Shown: positions 15,032 through 28,248 of the stretch, piece after piece
Layout: the number at the start of each line of letters is the position of its first letter
Position numbering within the stretch: the first letter of the stretch is position 1
NCBI GenBank assembly: GCA_029449245.1
Contig: JANATF010000013.1
Coordinates: forward strand, 1,054,001-1,118,000
Origin: Mortierella alpina
Lineage: Eukaryota; Mortierellomycota; Mortierellomycetes; Mortierellales; Mortierellaceae
DNA length: 64,000 bases
Direction of reading: 5' to 3'
Notes under the pieces: generated by a model
The model's database searches: none
What the model was told of the DNA's origin: nothing
The model's input: the letters and a program-made list of their open reading frames with translations, nothing else
Translations under genes and position numbers: made by a program

Positions 15032-17312
15032 ATGAGTAGCAGTTCGCACAGCACTCATTCCTCGTCCAATGTCGTCGGCGTCCATTACCGCGTCGGCAAA
15101 AAGATTGGCGAAGGCAGCTTTGGCATCATTTACGAAGGCAAGTGCAGATCCGACAGAAAGCTGGTCGCAGGACAATGGCTACCAGGAGACTAACCATCAT
15201 CCCGTCTTTGCTTACTCCCATGTGTGCAGGCATCAATCTGTTAAACAGCCAGCAAGTGGCCATCAAGTTTGAACCCCGAAAGAGCGATGCCCCACAACTC
15301 CGTGACGAATACAGGACATACAAGATCCTTGCAGGATCAAGTAAGTTGGCCCCTTAGATGTGTATGGATGTCAAGGCCATGTTTTACTCGGGGTTTCGGG
15401 ACAAGTCTATCTTTGGGAGGATGGGTTCGACTGCATCGGAGAGGAAGGAGGATATCGTGTTTTTTTTCTGTTTGGGTCTGTCGGATTATCATGGTCTCTC
15501 AAAGTGCTCCTGCAGATGGACCATTCCGTCGAGTGCCTCTTTGTTTGTTCCTTTCCTCCTCTCCCTTTTTTTGTGATCGGATGGTGCGGGAACAAGCGAC
15601 TGGGAATGCGCCAGCATATTTATTATGCATCTGCGACATCGGTATCTGGCTGACCTTGGACAAACAAACGAGCAAGCTGCAAGAGCGACAACAGCCAAGC
15701 ACACTTGCATAAAATGCTGCTCGGTGTTTGCAATGTCGACCCTGACGTACTCCACTCCATTCTGTATCATCTATAGCGGGCATTCCCAATGCATTCTACT
15801 TTGGCCAGGAGGGTCTGCATAATATTCTGTGCATCGATCTGCTAGGACCTTCGCTAGAAGACCTCTTTGATATGTGTGGACGTAAATTCACGATCAAGAC
15901 TGTCGTTATGGTTGCCAAGCAAATGGTAAATAGAGCCCGACACCCATATACCTGGACGCACGGAGGCAAGTGAACCCTGTTGACCAAGTTTCTACTTTCC
16001 TCGTTCACGCCCCCGTAGCTCTGCCGTATTCAGACAATCCACGAAAAGAACCTGATCTACCGAGACATCAAGCCAGACAACTTCCTTGTCGGAAGACCGC
16101 ACACAAAACATGCCAACTTGGTGCACGTCGTCGACTTTGGCATGGCCAAGCAGTACCGCGATCCCAAGACAAAGCAACATATACCTTATCGCGAAAGAAA
16201 GAGCCTAAGCGGAACTGCCCGGTACATGAGCATCAACACTCACTTGGGACGAGGTCCGTTACAATCCCCCCTCTACCATCTCCATGTGTCACGGATGTTC
16301 ATCTCGATACTGCAGTCACTGCATGTTCAAGTAGGCGTCGTTTGTAACCTTTTCTCCACCTGTTCCCTCCCAAATCTCTAGAGCAATCACGACGCGACGA
16401 TCTGGAGGCCATGGGACATGTCTTCATGTACTTTCTGCGTGGCGGTTTGCCCTGGCAAGGTCTGAAGGCGGCAACCAACAAGCAAAAATATGAAAAGATT
16501 GGCGAGAAGAAGCAGTCGACGCCCATCAAGGAGTTGTGCGAAGGGTTTCCTGGTATGTCTACACTGACCGGTTCTATAACTCATTCGGCAAAACGATCAG
16601 ACTGCCAGAACGTGCCTCTAACCAAGTTTGCTCTTTCTCACTCCCGTCATCTGTAGAGGAGTTTGGCATCTACCTCAACTACGTCCGCAAGTTGTCGTTT
16701 GAGGAGACCCCTGACTATGACTTTCTGCGAGATCTATTCACCAAGGCATTGAAAAGCATGAATGAAGTCGAGGATGGCATCTATGATTGGATGCTTCTTA
16801 ACAACGGCAAGGGTTGGGAATCCGAGGTGGACGTAAGTTGAAACCATGGACCCCCTCTTTGAAGGCACTCCTCAGTGATTGTTACAGGCTCACATCTAAT
16901 TTTGCATGTTGCTCTGTGTTTGATGTTATAGGGAATGGGCGATATCTATGCCGACAATCACGTACAGAGCGCATCACAGCAGTACTCTTCCAACCCCCTT
17001 CACCCATCAGGACATCATCACGATCGCCACGGTCGAGACCCCCAATCTCAGAGACAGCACGGCAAGCTGCAGCAACCTGGTGCGCTTGTCCACAGCAACT
17101 CGAAACTGAAGCACAAGCAGAGCCATTCCCGAGGACAGGGAGGCGGTACGGGCGAACAGGACCTGCTTCGCGACCATGCCTACAACCGCGCTGCACCCAA
17201 CAATGGCAATCTCCGGGCAGAGGATGGTCAAAACGGAGACGGAAGCCAGAAAAAGAGGGGCTTCTGGGACAAACTGATCGGTGTCATCACCTGCAGTACG
17301 TGTCGTAGATGA
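15032..17312 (+). CDS. Casein kinase I, plasma-membrane (YCK-like) type
   Basis: Ser/Thr kinase of the CK1 family; YCK-type members act at the plasma membrane in nutrient sensing, endocytosis and polarity (family knowledge). Seven exons join in phase: 15032-15137, 15230-15340, 15777-15925, 16019-16253, 16382-16552, 16657-16832 and 16932-17312, giving 442 residues. The start is [16 protein letters not shown]. Motifs: glycine loop [11 protein letters not shown]-lysine [19 protein letters not shown], catalytic loop [20 protein letters not shown] and the CK1 signature [16 protein letters not shown]. The C-terminal tail is Gln/His/Gly-rich and ends TCSTCRR. The Cys residues may be palmitoylated, as the terminal Cys pair of yeast Yck is. 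Intron 1 (15138-15229) uses a GC donor. A further 3' intron from the GTACGT at 17297 is possible and would change the last residues. Confidence 0.93.
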
Positions 17313-18215
17313 AGTGCGCTATCGTAATTATAATAATATCATATTGCGGCCTATTTTTTGTACTCCAGCGTGGCGCCCACGAGATGAAACCACTCAAGTG
17401 TACACCGCCCCGTTTCTCTCACCTTCAATTGAACTCGCCCTTAGCTCATTCACCTTGTACCCCACGATTAATATGCCCCCCTTTGTTCTCTCCACACCCG
17501 TCGATTGAGGAGAAACGCTCGTTAAATATGAATTTTCCCGCTGCCTTACATAAAGCGCATAGAAAAGGCAGAGAGCAAATGTCCACCTTATATATAAACT
17601 CGACACTTGTTATTACAACTGCTGATGAGATGAGATCGAATTACAGATATTTCATAATCGGAAGGAAGCCGCCTTGCTGTGTGCATATTATTGAACCGAT
17701 TTTGTTGCCCAGAGTTTGTGGTTCGTTCGGAGTAGCCATGGATCAGGAAGGGAGCGTCGAGTCAGGTGGCAGATGGGGATCAGATGCAAGCCATGGGACG
17801 ACTTATCAGTTGTTGTATGCCCGGTACACACTACAGGTCCGAGCTCGTATTCATGATAGGCGCGGCAGGAACAAGAGAGAAAGTTTGCTCCTTGAGTGCA
17901 GGTCTTGGGTAATCAATTTCCCAAACACATGGAAAGGATGGCGCCGGCGACGCGCCGCTTTTCGCTTTAGGCCCTTATAGCGCGCAAAAGACGCGCCGTG
18001 TTACATGCACGCACTGCGCTGAAGGCCGCAGTTTTTTTTTTGTTTATAATGCTGAAGGCCGCAGTCCGCGAGGTTATCGGATTTATTTGTCAGCTGTCCG
18101 TCCATCCATTGGCTGAGCCGGGTAAATCAAATTCATTGATAAAGGCCGCCATCGTGCATCTTGCCTCCTTACTCTTGTCTCTGCTCCTACGCTTCCGTAC
18201 AACACACACCTCAAT
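17313..18215. other. Intergenic between casein kinase I and aldo-keto reductase
   Basis: No gene supported. Near 17945-18000 there is a CpG-rich imperfect palindrome built from GACGCGCC-like words flanking CGCTTTAGGCCC. It is followed by two direct copies of a 15-mer, GCTGAAGGCCGCAGT, at 18018-18032 and 18051-18065, separated by an AT-rich spacer. These lie 150-270 nt upstream of the aldo-keto reductase ATG and could be regulatory. Confidence 0.5.
18018..18065 (+). repeat. Two direct copies of a 15-mer upstream of aldo-keto reductase
   Basis: GCTGAAGGCCGCAGT occurs twice without mismatch, 33 nt apart start to start, with an AT-rich spacer. Possible transcription-factor sites (inference). Confidence 0.6.
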
Positions 18216-19859
<1,644 letters not shown>

Positions 19860-19933
19860 AGCAGATGGAAAGCCTTCTCTTGCTATGTAAATTCGGTTGA
19901 ATACAATTTATACTATTGTTACAGGATGGATAT

Positions 19934-21685
19934 CTACACACCAAACACTTCATTGAGAGACTCGCCAAAGAGCATCATGGCTTGATCCATCTGCTCATAG
20001 CTCGTGTATGCGAAGGTGGCTCTGAAGTATGTGGCATTGTCGTCGAACCATACGTTCAACAAATCTGAAGCGTCAACGCCTGCGGGCTTAGGCTTGCAGC
20101 TGAACTGCCAGCCAGGCACCATCAAAACATTGTTGCCTATACACTTATTGAACAGTTCCAACATTAGGACCGAGTCTGACAGCGTTCTGTACTTGGGATG
20201 GTGCTCCACATGGATCTTGATCCACAGGAACATTCCGGCTGAAGGCTTGACAAAGCTGGCCAAGCGGGGGTTCACATGCTTCCGGTAGCATGCTTGAAGG
20301 TGCTGAGAACGTTCCAGGTACTCCTTGCGGACATTCTCGCACAAGTACCGGATATAGCCTTTCTGACCCCAGGTAGAGATCAACATCTCGGCGAGAACTG
20401 CTTGTGAGAACCCACTGGGTTGCTGCGTGCTTACTTCGTTGTGGTACTCGATAATCTTGCAAAACTGGGCGTTTGCTGATATGTATCCCACACGACATCC
20501 AGGCGCCAAAGTTTTTGAGAATGTGTCCAAACGGATGACGCGGGCATCTGTATCAAGTGACAGCAGCGAAGGCACCGGCGGCTTCCATTCTGATCCACTG
20601 TTGGCTCCGCTCTCCTCGTCATCACCTCCAAATTGGAGGTAGTAGTATGGATCGTCCTCGATTAAGACCAGATCATGTTCTTGTGCTACTTGGATGATGT
20701 CCCGTCGTCTCTGCGTTGACATGGTTGTGCCTGTGGGGTTCTGTCCAGTTGGAATGAGATAGGCAACCCGAGGCTTGGCCTCACCAGCTTGCCCTGGTGC
20801 TGAACCCCAATTGTCCAAGAGATCCTTCAATGCCACTGCGGACATGCCCTCACCATCCATCTTCACGGGGACATAGCCAACGCCTAGAGGCTCCATCGTC
20901 TCCAGGGCTGCAGGGTAGGTCCATTCCTCGACAAGGACCTTATCTCCGCGATCACAGAGCATCGAAATGGCCTTTGCAAAGGCGTCTGTGTTTCCGGCCG
21001 ATAACACGACCTCCCAGTCCTGGTACTGGGGGCGATGCATTTGGTTCACATGTTCTTTGCAGAACATGCGCAGAGACTCGATGCCGGTGCCTAGTCCATA
21101 CTGCCAATAAGCGAATTGAAGATCAAACGATTGGTTAGTCAAGCCATCGGGTATTAATACTTTGATGGTTACTATTGGGACCCCCACCTGCTACAGTTGG
21201 TGGGACTAAAGAAATATAGACGAGAACCAGAGTATTACCTGCAGAGAGTCGGTCAAATTTTCAGCCTTGCCGGGCTGGGCTTTATGAGGTACGGTTACAA
21301 CGTCGACTGCAGTCTGACTCTGGGTATCGATGGCAGCGGGTTTGACGGTCTTAGCGGTGGGGGTTAACCTCGTAACTTCAGCTGATAAGGAGTGAAACGG
21401 GAAGGTCGATGGATGAGGAAGACCTAAATCAAAGCAACATAACGGAATATATGAGAATTCAATTTTGATATGAGAGAAAACAAGGACTGACAAGAAAAGG
21501 GTACATCAGTGGATGACCCGCAGTACGAAGCTGGACTTACCACCTCCAAGGGAGACGATATCGCCTCCCATAAGTTCTAGAACGCCATTGAAAGGACTCT
21601 TCTTGCGAGAAGCGCCCTCGACCGAGAGAAAGGAGGCGTAATCTTTTGCCATCGGCAGATCGGTAGTCTTGAGTGCGGATGGCAT
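19934..21685 (-). CDS. PLP aminotransferase, aromatic/aminoadipate (Aro8/KAT II) type
   Basis: Fold-type I, class I/II aminotransferase. Related fungal enzymes transaminate aromatic amino acids, kynurenine or 2-aminoadipate; the substrate here is not determined. Exons 21541-21685, 21239-21423 and 19934-21187 join in phase to 527 residues. The N-terminus MPSALKTTDLPMAKDYASFL leads into the Aro8-type motif SLGGGLPHPSTFPF. The PLP-fold motifs follow: VVLSAGNTDAFAKA, PTGQNPTGTTMS, LIEDDPYYYLQF, the Schiff-base lysine region LDTFSKTLAPGCRVGYI and the C-terminal YFRATFAYTSYEQM. Exon 3 begins VGVPIVTIKVLIPDG, taken by phase from the CTGTAGCAG acceptor. Nothing suggests degeneration. Confidence 0.92.
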
Positions 21686-23051
21686 GATGAGTGAGGTAGG
21701 TCAATAAGGTGTATGTGAAGTATGATCTATGATGGTGTCTGTAATGATGTCTATGAGGATTTCTTTGCGTAAGGAAGCTGAGAGAAAACGAGGCGTGAAG
21801 AGAAGAAGCAGCCTTGTAATTTACACCTTTTATTGACGAGAGAATCAAAGCAGGTCTCCGCCGAAGTACTTACATCATCGACCATAAGACGACAGTCCGA
21901 AAGACAGAGTAGACTAGAGTAAGGAAAAAACCTAGATTGGTACCTAGACATTTTAGACTACTGTCGGAAGAGTCGCAAGCGTGAACAAAATCGGGTGCCT
22001 GGGATGGGGCTTGTTGAATTGCCTAATTGAGGAAATTCTCACGATCACAGCCTCCTTTTACTCCTCCTACCGTACTACAAGCATGTGAACGTGTAAGCTT
22101 GTAATCGATCTAGAGCCAGGTCTTATTTTAGTCCCTGGTACTTCACCGTGGTCTTGATAATTATGGGTATACCATGATGCCTCTTGTTCTGAGAGCGCCT
22201 TGGTGTTGGTTAGCTCCAAGGAGCACTTATATTTGCTGCGATTCCATTGATTTTGGGCATAGATCCTCCTAGCTATTCATGAGGAAATACAGTGCCGGGA
22301 ATGCCGTTGCTCATTGGGGAGGTGCAAGGCCATGCATGCGGCAGAGTTGAGACCAATCGAGTACTGTACATGCGCGCACAGACAGGACGAGCCAGGGCAT
22401 GTATCACAACCCCCTTTTCACTTCATCGACTCCCTCCCCTCTTGTCTTTTATTGATGAACGTGGCTGTTGAGGTTGCAGGCCTGCCACTGAATAGATGAA
22501 CATGGAGAAAGTAAAGCTACGGTTATAGGCGCAAAACGCCATGACGAAAAGGAGCATTACACTAATTTTGCGCTAGACCACTGACGTATTGTACAGTACC
22601 TGAGTTTCACCACGTACGCTGCACAGCTTTTACATGCGTACGTCAAATGGGGCACTGGTGCCCCACGACTTTTGTCCTTCACTAATCAGCCAAAAATTGC
22701 GCCCTCCATATTTCGCGGGACCTTGTAGGTCACTGTTCGTCCAATGCCACTGAGATCACTGGCCTTTTTACCCTGCCACGACCTTATTAGTACATCATCC
22801 TCTCAAGATCATGTATTCTTTGTTGCTCTTAAGGCTGTTGTTCTATTTCACCCAAGAACGATGCCTCGCATTTCTCTGTGTAGTAGATATCAATCGGCGT
22901 CGAAGCATGAAATCAAACCAGAGCCTTTATTACAGTAGTTCAAAGGGACATGTTCTCACCGCAGTTCTCGACCATGGTCGATAGACCAGACCTTAGAAAA
23001 AGACCTAAAGGGTCCTGTGAAATGGTCATCGAGTGAGACTTGAGCTTTTGG
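21686..23051. other. Intergenic, no gene seen
   Basis: About 1.4 kb without a supportable ORF, splice pattern or RNA gene. It separates the aminotransferase promoter from the decayed ABC-transporter sequence and marks the start of the accessory stretch. Confidence 0.5.
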
Positions 23052-23690
23052 TTCAGATGTCGATGCCATCGATGGATCGACCTTCTGCGGCTTCAATGAT
23101 TCGGAAAAGTGCCATGGTCACACTAGCGTTGCTTGCACCTGCACGACCGACGGTCCCGACGCGTCCTTCGCCCTTGACGGTAATGCTGACCATTTGCAGG
23201 ACGATTTCAAGTCCTTCGCGATATGGGTGATGCGCTTCTGAAAGGAAACTTCGCCTTGCTGTGGCCAATCCTTGTCCTTCTGAGTCTTGGACGATATCCC
23301 GGGCCTCCGAGAGCAGCCGAGAGTACTCGCGTATACGCTCGATTGCGGCAGTATCAGTCGCATGTGGTCAGATTTCCGATCTCAGAGAAGGCGATTGCAA
23401 AGATACCCTTCTGGAGCGAGCAGCGAAAGATGAAGACACTCATGATATCAAACATGATTCCTAGCCAGCGAGTGGTTGCGTTTGCTACTACCGACCACAA
23501 CTGACAGAACACCGCACTTTATCTGAAGGTTGATGCCTTGGAGAACAGGACCAGCGGTGTTGCCTGTGGTCTCCGTAGTCTTGTCCTGAACCGCGTTATT
23601 TTTTCTCAGACTTTTCATCCCTAAGCTTAACGTCCCAGGTCTAATGAGACTTCCAGCGCTTTCCTTAACCTCTCCGGATTTGTTGTTCGT
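23052..23690 (-). pseudogene. Relic of an ABCC (MRP-type) ABC transporter
   Basis: Read on the minus strand, the segment begins with a low-complexity linker and VLQGINLQIK, the typical opening of ABCC nucleotide-binding domain 1. A Walker-A-like VVVGS follows, decayed and cut off. It then jumps to the end of the second membrane domain (FAIAFSEIGNLT), the linker REYSRLLSEARDIVQD and the opening of NBD2 (YREGLEIVLQMVSITVKG). The Walker A there is ruined: VGRAGASNAS, where an intact copy has the pattern GxxGxGKS/T. The fragment stops after IEAAEGRSIDGIDI. At least two frame changes and internal stops are needed to read it through. Intact ABCC transporters exceed 1200 residues, so most of NBD1, TMD2 and the rest of NBD2 are gone. 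It is not functional. Confidence 0.75.
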
Positions 23691-23851
23691 TAAAGCTTCG
23701 ACGTAGTTCAGCTATGTCTCTTCACTTTCACTAGGCCAATCTGGACCAAGTCTTTCCCAAGAGCTGGTGTGAGCGCTGGTACCTCCATCGTCCCGCAATC
23801 TCACTGGATGGTTTGCTTTTGGCGCCTTTGTATTGCCCGGATGCAACATTC

Positions 23852-25704
23852 TCAATCTATTTTGCTATTGCTAGTCTCGACCTGTCTTATAAACTCGCTA
23901 TTGCCTTCATAGTCGACAACAACCGATTCAACTTTGCCATCGGTCCCTATCCTGAAGTTGGCCAAGGCCATGTTCGTGCCCGAGGGGTCAGATAGTGTCA
24001 TCAAAAACAGGTCAAAATGATGGTGCTTCATCTTGGCGTTGAATCCGAATCCACTAAACGACAAGCAGTCCTGTTGTTGCTCGCCTTCGACAACTTTCTC
24101 ACCCACTGTTACAGTCACAGCTCCATATAGTGGGTGTGAGTACTCGCCGACATAGCTTTGCAAAGGACGGGTCGGAGGCCGATTTACAATGAGCTCAGGC
24201 ACTTTGCCCTCGCCTGTGCTCCCCTTTGCCACCTGTTCATAGTAGCCCTTGGTACCCTGAATGGCCAAATCCGGCATCCAGGTCCTTGTTTTGGGAAGTT
24301 CGAGGACCTCGTCTGCAATGTGAAACTGCAGGTAGTGTGTGAGGCCGTTGTGCACAAGGTTGGAGAGAACAGCAACGACCAAGTCATCGTCCGGAAAGAT
24401 GGTGAGTCCGCACGAATATCCCCAAACGATACCGCCTAGTGTCGTGGCGCGAACAAAAAAGCAGTTGATGTAAGTGTGGTGAGAGAGTCATTCCAGCATA
24501 TTAATCTCCTTTTCAAACCGATCCTTACCATGTCTGTGATTAGCGTGGCCCTTGTAGCTGTCAATACACCACCCTAAACCATAGTTCACCATTGGGGCGT
24601 ATTCTGGTCCTCGGCGGCCTCCTTGCATGATCGTCTGTGGCTTCAGCGTTTCCTGGATGCTTTCCTTGTTGAGTACTTGTTTCCCATCCAGCTCTCCGCC
24701 CTTGATCACAGTCCTTCCCCACTTGACCAGATCCAAAACGTTGGAGTACATATCGCCAGCAGGCGCATAAGTCATATAGACCTCATCCATTTTCTCGACC
24801 TTATAATTCCCTATCTGAGCATCCTCGAAGGATGCCACAGAGAATGGCATGGCATGATTCGGAGATCTATCTCTCATTTCAGTCTGAGAAAATCCGGTAT
24901 TGTCCAGGCCAAGGGGTTTGATCACTTTCTCTCGAACCACGTCCTCGTACGGCATTCCCGCGACTCGAGCAGAAGCCTCGCCAGCAACAGTATACATCAT
25001 GTTGCTATAGTTGACTTTGGTGCCCAATTTGGACTTGAGGTCGGCGTGCTTCAAGCGTTTGATGATCTCGGGTCTCGACTCGGCGCAGCGATAGAACGCA
25101 GCCTCCGCACAGTTGTCAACGGCCTAAGGAAGGCATTGTCAAAATATAAACAGTGGAAGGTTAAGTATACCTTTCAAGGCTGCATTTCTCTCCTCACAAA
25201 GGTGTCATGAAAAGGGCCACTATTCTGAGAACATACCAATCGATGAGACAATAGATCGACAAAGGTCAACTGGGAGGTCAAAGTGGGGTCTTTGAGCTCA
25301 AACTCGGGGAGGTACTTGCTAACGGGCGTCGTGTCCCAGTCTAACTTCCCTTCAGCGACCAACTCACCGATGGCAGCTGCAGTGAAGGACTTTGTCTGGG
25401 AGCCGATGGGACACAAGGTCTATAGTGAACGAGAGTGGGCATTGGATGTGAGCGCCTTTACAAGCCTGCTTCAAGATATGGCACCATACACTCTATATAA
25501 TAATTGTGGTACCATTGGCTCAAAGGGATCGCCTTGCTCGTTCCTCTTGCCAAATCCTTCTGCAAAGATGAGCTCGCCGTTGTGAAGGACAGCTACACTC
25601 ATTCCTGGAATGCCGCATTCAACTCTGCACTTTTCAATAACACTCTGCAAGTTAGCGAGGGGTTTGTCGGGGGTTTGGCCGTTAAAAGTGTTGGTCTGCA
25701 TCAT
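23852..25704 (-). CDS. Beta-lactamase-fold serine hydrolase, paralogue A
   Basis: Serine beta-lactamase/penicillin-binding-protein-like hydrolase (Pfam Beta-lactamase family). Eukaryotic members are mostly esterases or peptidases of unknown substrate. Exons 25513-25704, 25237-25419, 24529-25123 and 23852-24435 join in phase to 517 residues. Motif 1 SxxK is GSQTKSFTAAAIGE (nucleophile Ser), motif 2 YxN is NYSNMMYTVAGE, and motif 3 HxG is RHGG at the exon 3/4 border. A separate C-terminal domain follows FPDDDLVV, with RPPTRPLQSYVGEYSHPLYG. No signal peptide is visible after MMQTNTFNG, so it is probably cytosolic. A TATA box lies 57 nt upstream. Paralogues B and C share the same four-exon layout and strand. 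Exon 3 is nearly identical to B over a long block. Confidence 0.9.
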
Positions 25705-25760
25705 ATTGTAGATAGTTGATGATTGAAAGAGCAAGGAATGGAATGGACTTAGCAAACGAC

Positions 25761-25768
25761 TTTTTATA
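25761..25768 (-). promoter_or_regulatory. TATA box of hydrolase paralogue A
   Basis: Minus-strand GATATAAAAAG lies 57-64 nt before the ATG at 25704 and supports the short N-terminus over an upstream TTG frame. Confidence 0.5.
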
Positions 25769-25983
25769 TCTGGCTATAGTTGGCTTAGATAAACCTGTGT
25801 GACCAACAATCAGGGCGCGGGGGCCGTTTTTATTTTTCCTGCGGATTTTTGTCAGAGAGCCTTGACAACTAAATTGCTGCGGGCGGGATGATGCGAACTT
25901 TATGGAACCCCCCGTGCCTTTCTCACGGCATACAAGAGCGCGCCGGTATCAGTCGGCACCGTTACCGTGAGCGTCTCCTCGTC

Positions 25984-26195
25984 TTATGTCCTCACAAGAT
26001 GCCTCAGATGATTTAATTGCAAGAGTTTGATCCTCCCATTCGCTCCTGGTTTAAACGACGCCAAGGCTTTTTTTGTCGTTGATGGAACAGATAGCATCAC
26101 TGAAAGCACACCAAAGTGATATCGAGTCCCAGTTCACTGTAAGATAGGCCTCCTTCCACAATCGATATTCATTTGAGTATGGTCTTGGACTGAAA
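25984..26195 (-). pseudogene. Relic of a fourth beta-lactamase-fold hydrolase copy
   Basis: The minus frame reads YHFGVLSVMLSVPSTT, then ALASFKPGANGRI, then a stop. Paralogue A at the same place near its C-terminus has HHFDLFLMTLSDPSGT, then ALANFRIGTDGKV. The resemblance fades upstream of 26195 and an in-frame stop precedes the best segment. The exons for motifs 1-3 are absent. It lies between paralogues A and B in the same orientation, as expected for a decayed member of the array. Confidence 0.55.
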
Positions 26196-26448
26196 GATAA
26201 TTTTGGCAGACTCTAATCCATGTTGTCCTGGCCAGATTTACTCAATTCTGATGGAAGGTCGACAATCCTTTGTGAAAGGCAGCATCATCGATCTCTCTTT
26301 TGATATCATGATTTAAAAACTAAACGCAGCTGTAGCCACTTACTGAGAAGCCAATGCCATCGCGACTGTGCACTCATTTGTAAAGTATGATCCTGGAGGT
26401 TGATTTCGCTCAACAGGCAAATGCTCGAGCACGAGCCGCTTTTACTAA

Positions 26449-28248
26449 TTATTTCGTATCCCTCGTGAACTCCCAGGGGTCTATTGCATCAAGTACCACC
26501 GATCCAACTCTGCCATCCGCGTCTGTTCGGAATGTGACAACTGCTTTGAACACACCAGTGACATCCGCAAACTGAGTCACAAATAGCTCAAAGTGAAGGT
26601 GCTCCATCGCGTCGCAAGAGCCTCGTCGACAGAGTAGCAGGCGTTCTTTCTTTTCTTCTCCTTCGCCAAGATCCAGGCGCACCGACAGTTCTCCATACAG
26701 CGGATGAGAGTAGTTGCCAGTATACGCCTCCAACGGATGCACTGGCGGTTGATTTGGAATACGCTTGGGTAGCTTTCTCTCTCCACTGGTGTGTTTGGCG
26801 AGATCGGTGTAGAATGCCTTGGTTTCTTGGACAGCCTCGTCCGACATCCAAAGATTTGTTCGAGGCAGATCAAGGATTTCATCTGCAACATAAAATTGGA
26901 TGTGATTCCCGAGCACATTGTATACGTGATTGTACAGCTGTGCAATCACCAAGTCGTCGTCCGGAAACATAATTAGCCTACAGGAGAAATGAGAGGGATG
27001 ATTGCCAGCTTTTATAGCACTGTTAATAGTGACGAGGGCGTCGTTATCGATATACGACATTACAAATGAAAAACTTACTGTGCTTGTAGACAGCGCGACC
27101 CTTATAACTGTCAATCATCCACCCTAAGCCGTAGTTGATCATGGGCGGGAACTCTGGCCCTCGTCGGCCTCCTTTTATGATGGTCTGTGGCTTCAAAGTC
27201 TCCTGGATACTTTCTTTGTTGAGTACTTGTTTGCCATCCAGCTCTCCGCCCTTGATCACAGTCCTTCCCCACTTGACCAGATCCAAAACGTTGGAGTACA
27301 TGTCGCCAGCAGGCGCAAGGGTCATGTATACCTCCTCAAACTCCTCAGCCGTATAATCTTCATTTTGAGCATCCTCGAACGATGCCACCGAGAATGGCAT
27401 GGCATGATTCGGAAAGCGATTCCTCATCTCAGTCTGCGAGAATCCGGTATTGTCCAGGCCAAGAGGTATGATCACCTTCTTTCGAACCACGTCCTCGTAG
27501 CACATGCCTGCCATCCTCGCAGAAGCCTCTCCGGCAACAGTGTACATGGCATTGCTATAATTCATTTTGGACCCCAACTTGGACTTGAACTCCGCATGCT
27601 TCAGGCGTTTGATGGTCTCAATTCTTGGTTCGAGGCTACGGAAAAACGCCATGTCTGCCTTCCTGCCTAGGTCCTATTAAAGTGCGTGTAAGAAGGTGCA
27701 CCTTTGCATTGAGGTGCCGTGCACGTTCTCTCTATTTCTTTCCCCCTCTCTCCCTTGGTCGCTTCTGCATTTCTTGCGACTTACCGATCGATGTGAGAGC
27801 AGGTCAACAAAAGTCAACTGACAAGTCAGAAGAGGGTCCTTGAGTTCAAATTCTGGGAGGTACTTGTTCACAGGCGTTGTGTCCCAATCGAGTTTTCCTT
27901 CTGCCACCATCTCGCCGATGGCTGTTGCCGTGAAGGACTTTGTGACTGAGCCGATGGGACAAATGGTCTATACCAAAAGAACAACGATGCAACGACGACG
28001 GTTCCAACTTCAGAAGCATTTTCAAAGACTTTTTTAACGCTCACACCACTAAGCTGGGATCTTACCGCTGCATCAAAGGGATCACCTTGCTCGTTACGTT
28101 TGCCGAACCCTTCAGCAAAGACGAGCTCCCCTTTATGGAGAACAGCAATGCTCATACCAGGGATGCCGCACTCCAACCTGGCTTTCTCAATAGCATTGTG
28201 CATATTGGTGAGGTGCTTCTCGGCTTGCTGCTCATGTTTCTGTTGCAT
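26449..28248 (-). CDS. Beta-lactamase-fold serine hydrolase, paralogue B
   Basis: Same family as paralogue A. Exons 28066-28248, 27785-27967, 27079-27673 and 26449-27008 join in phase to 506 residues. The start is a true ATG (MQQKHEQQAEKHLTNMHNAI), with no signal peptide. Motif 1 is GSVTKSFTATAIGE, motif 2 NYSNAMYTVAGE. Motif 3 is HTG, recreated by splicing at the exon 3/4 junction (KHTGNHPSHF), the canonical form. The C-terminal domain begins FPDDDLVIAQLYN and contains PLEAYTGNYSHPLYG. The last intron is only 70 nt, and its acceptor (AAAAG at 27009) was chosen because the other AG sites lead to stops. Exons 2 and 3 are much closer to A than exons 1 and 4, which suggests partial gene conversion. 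Confidence 0.88.
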
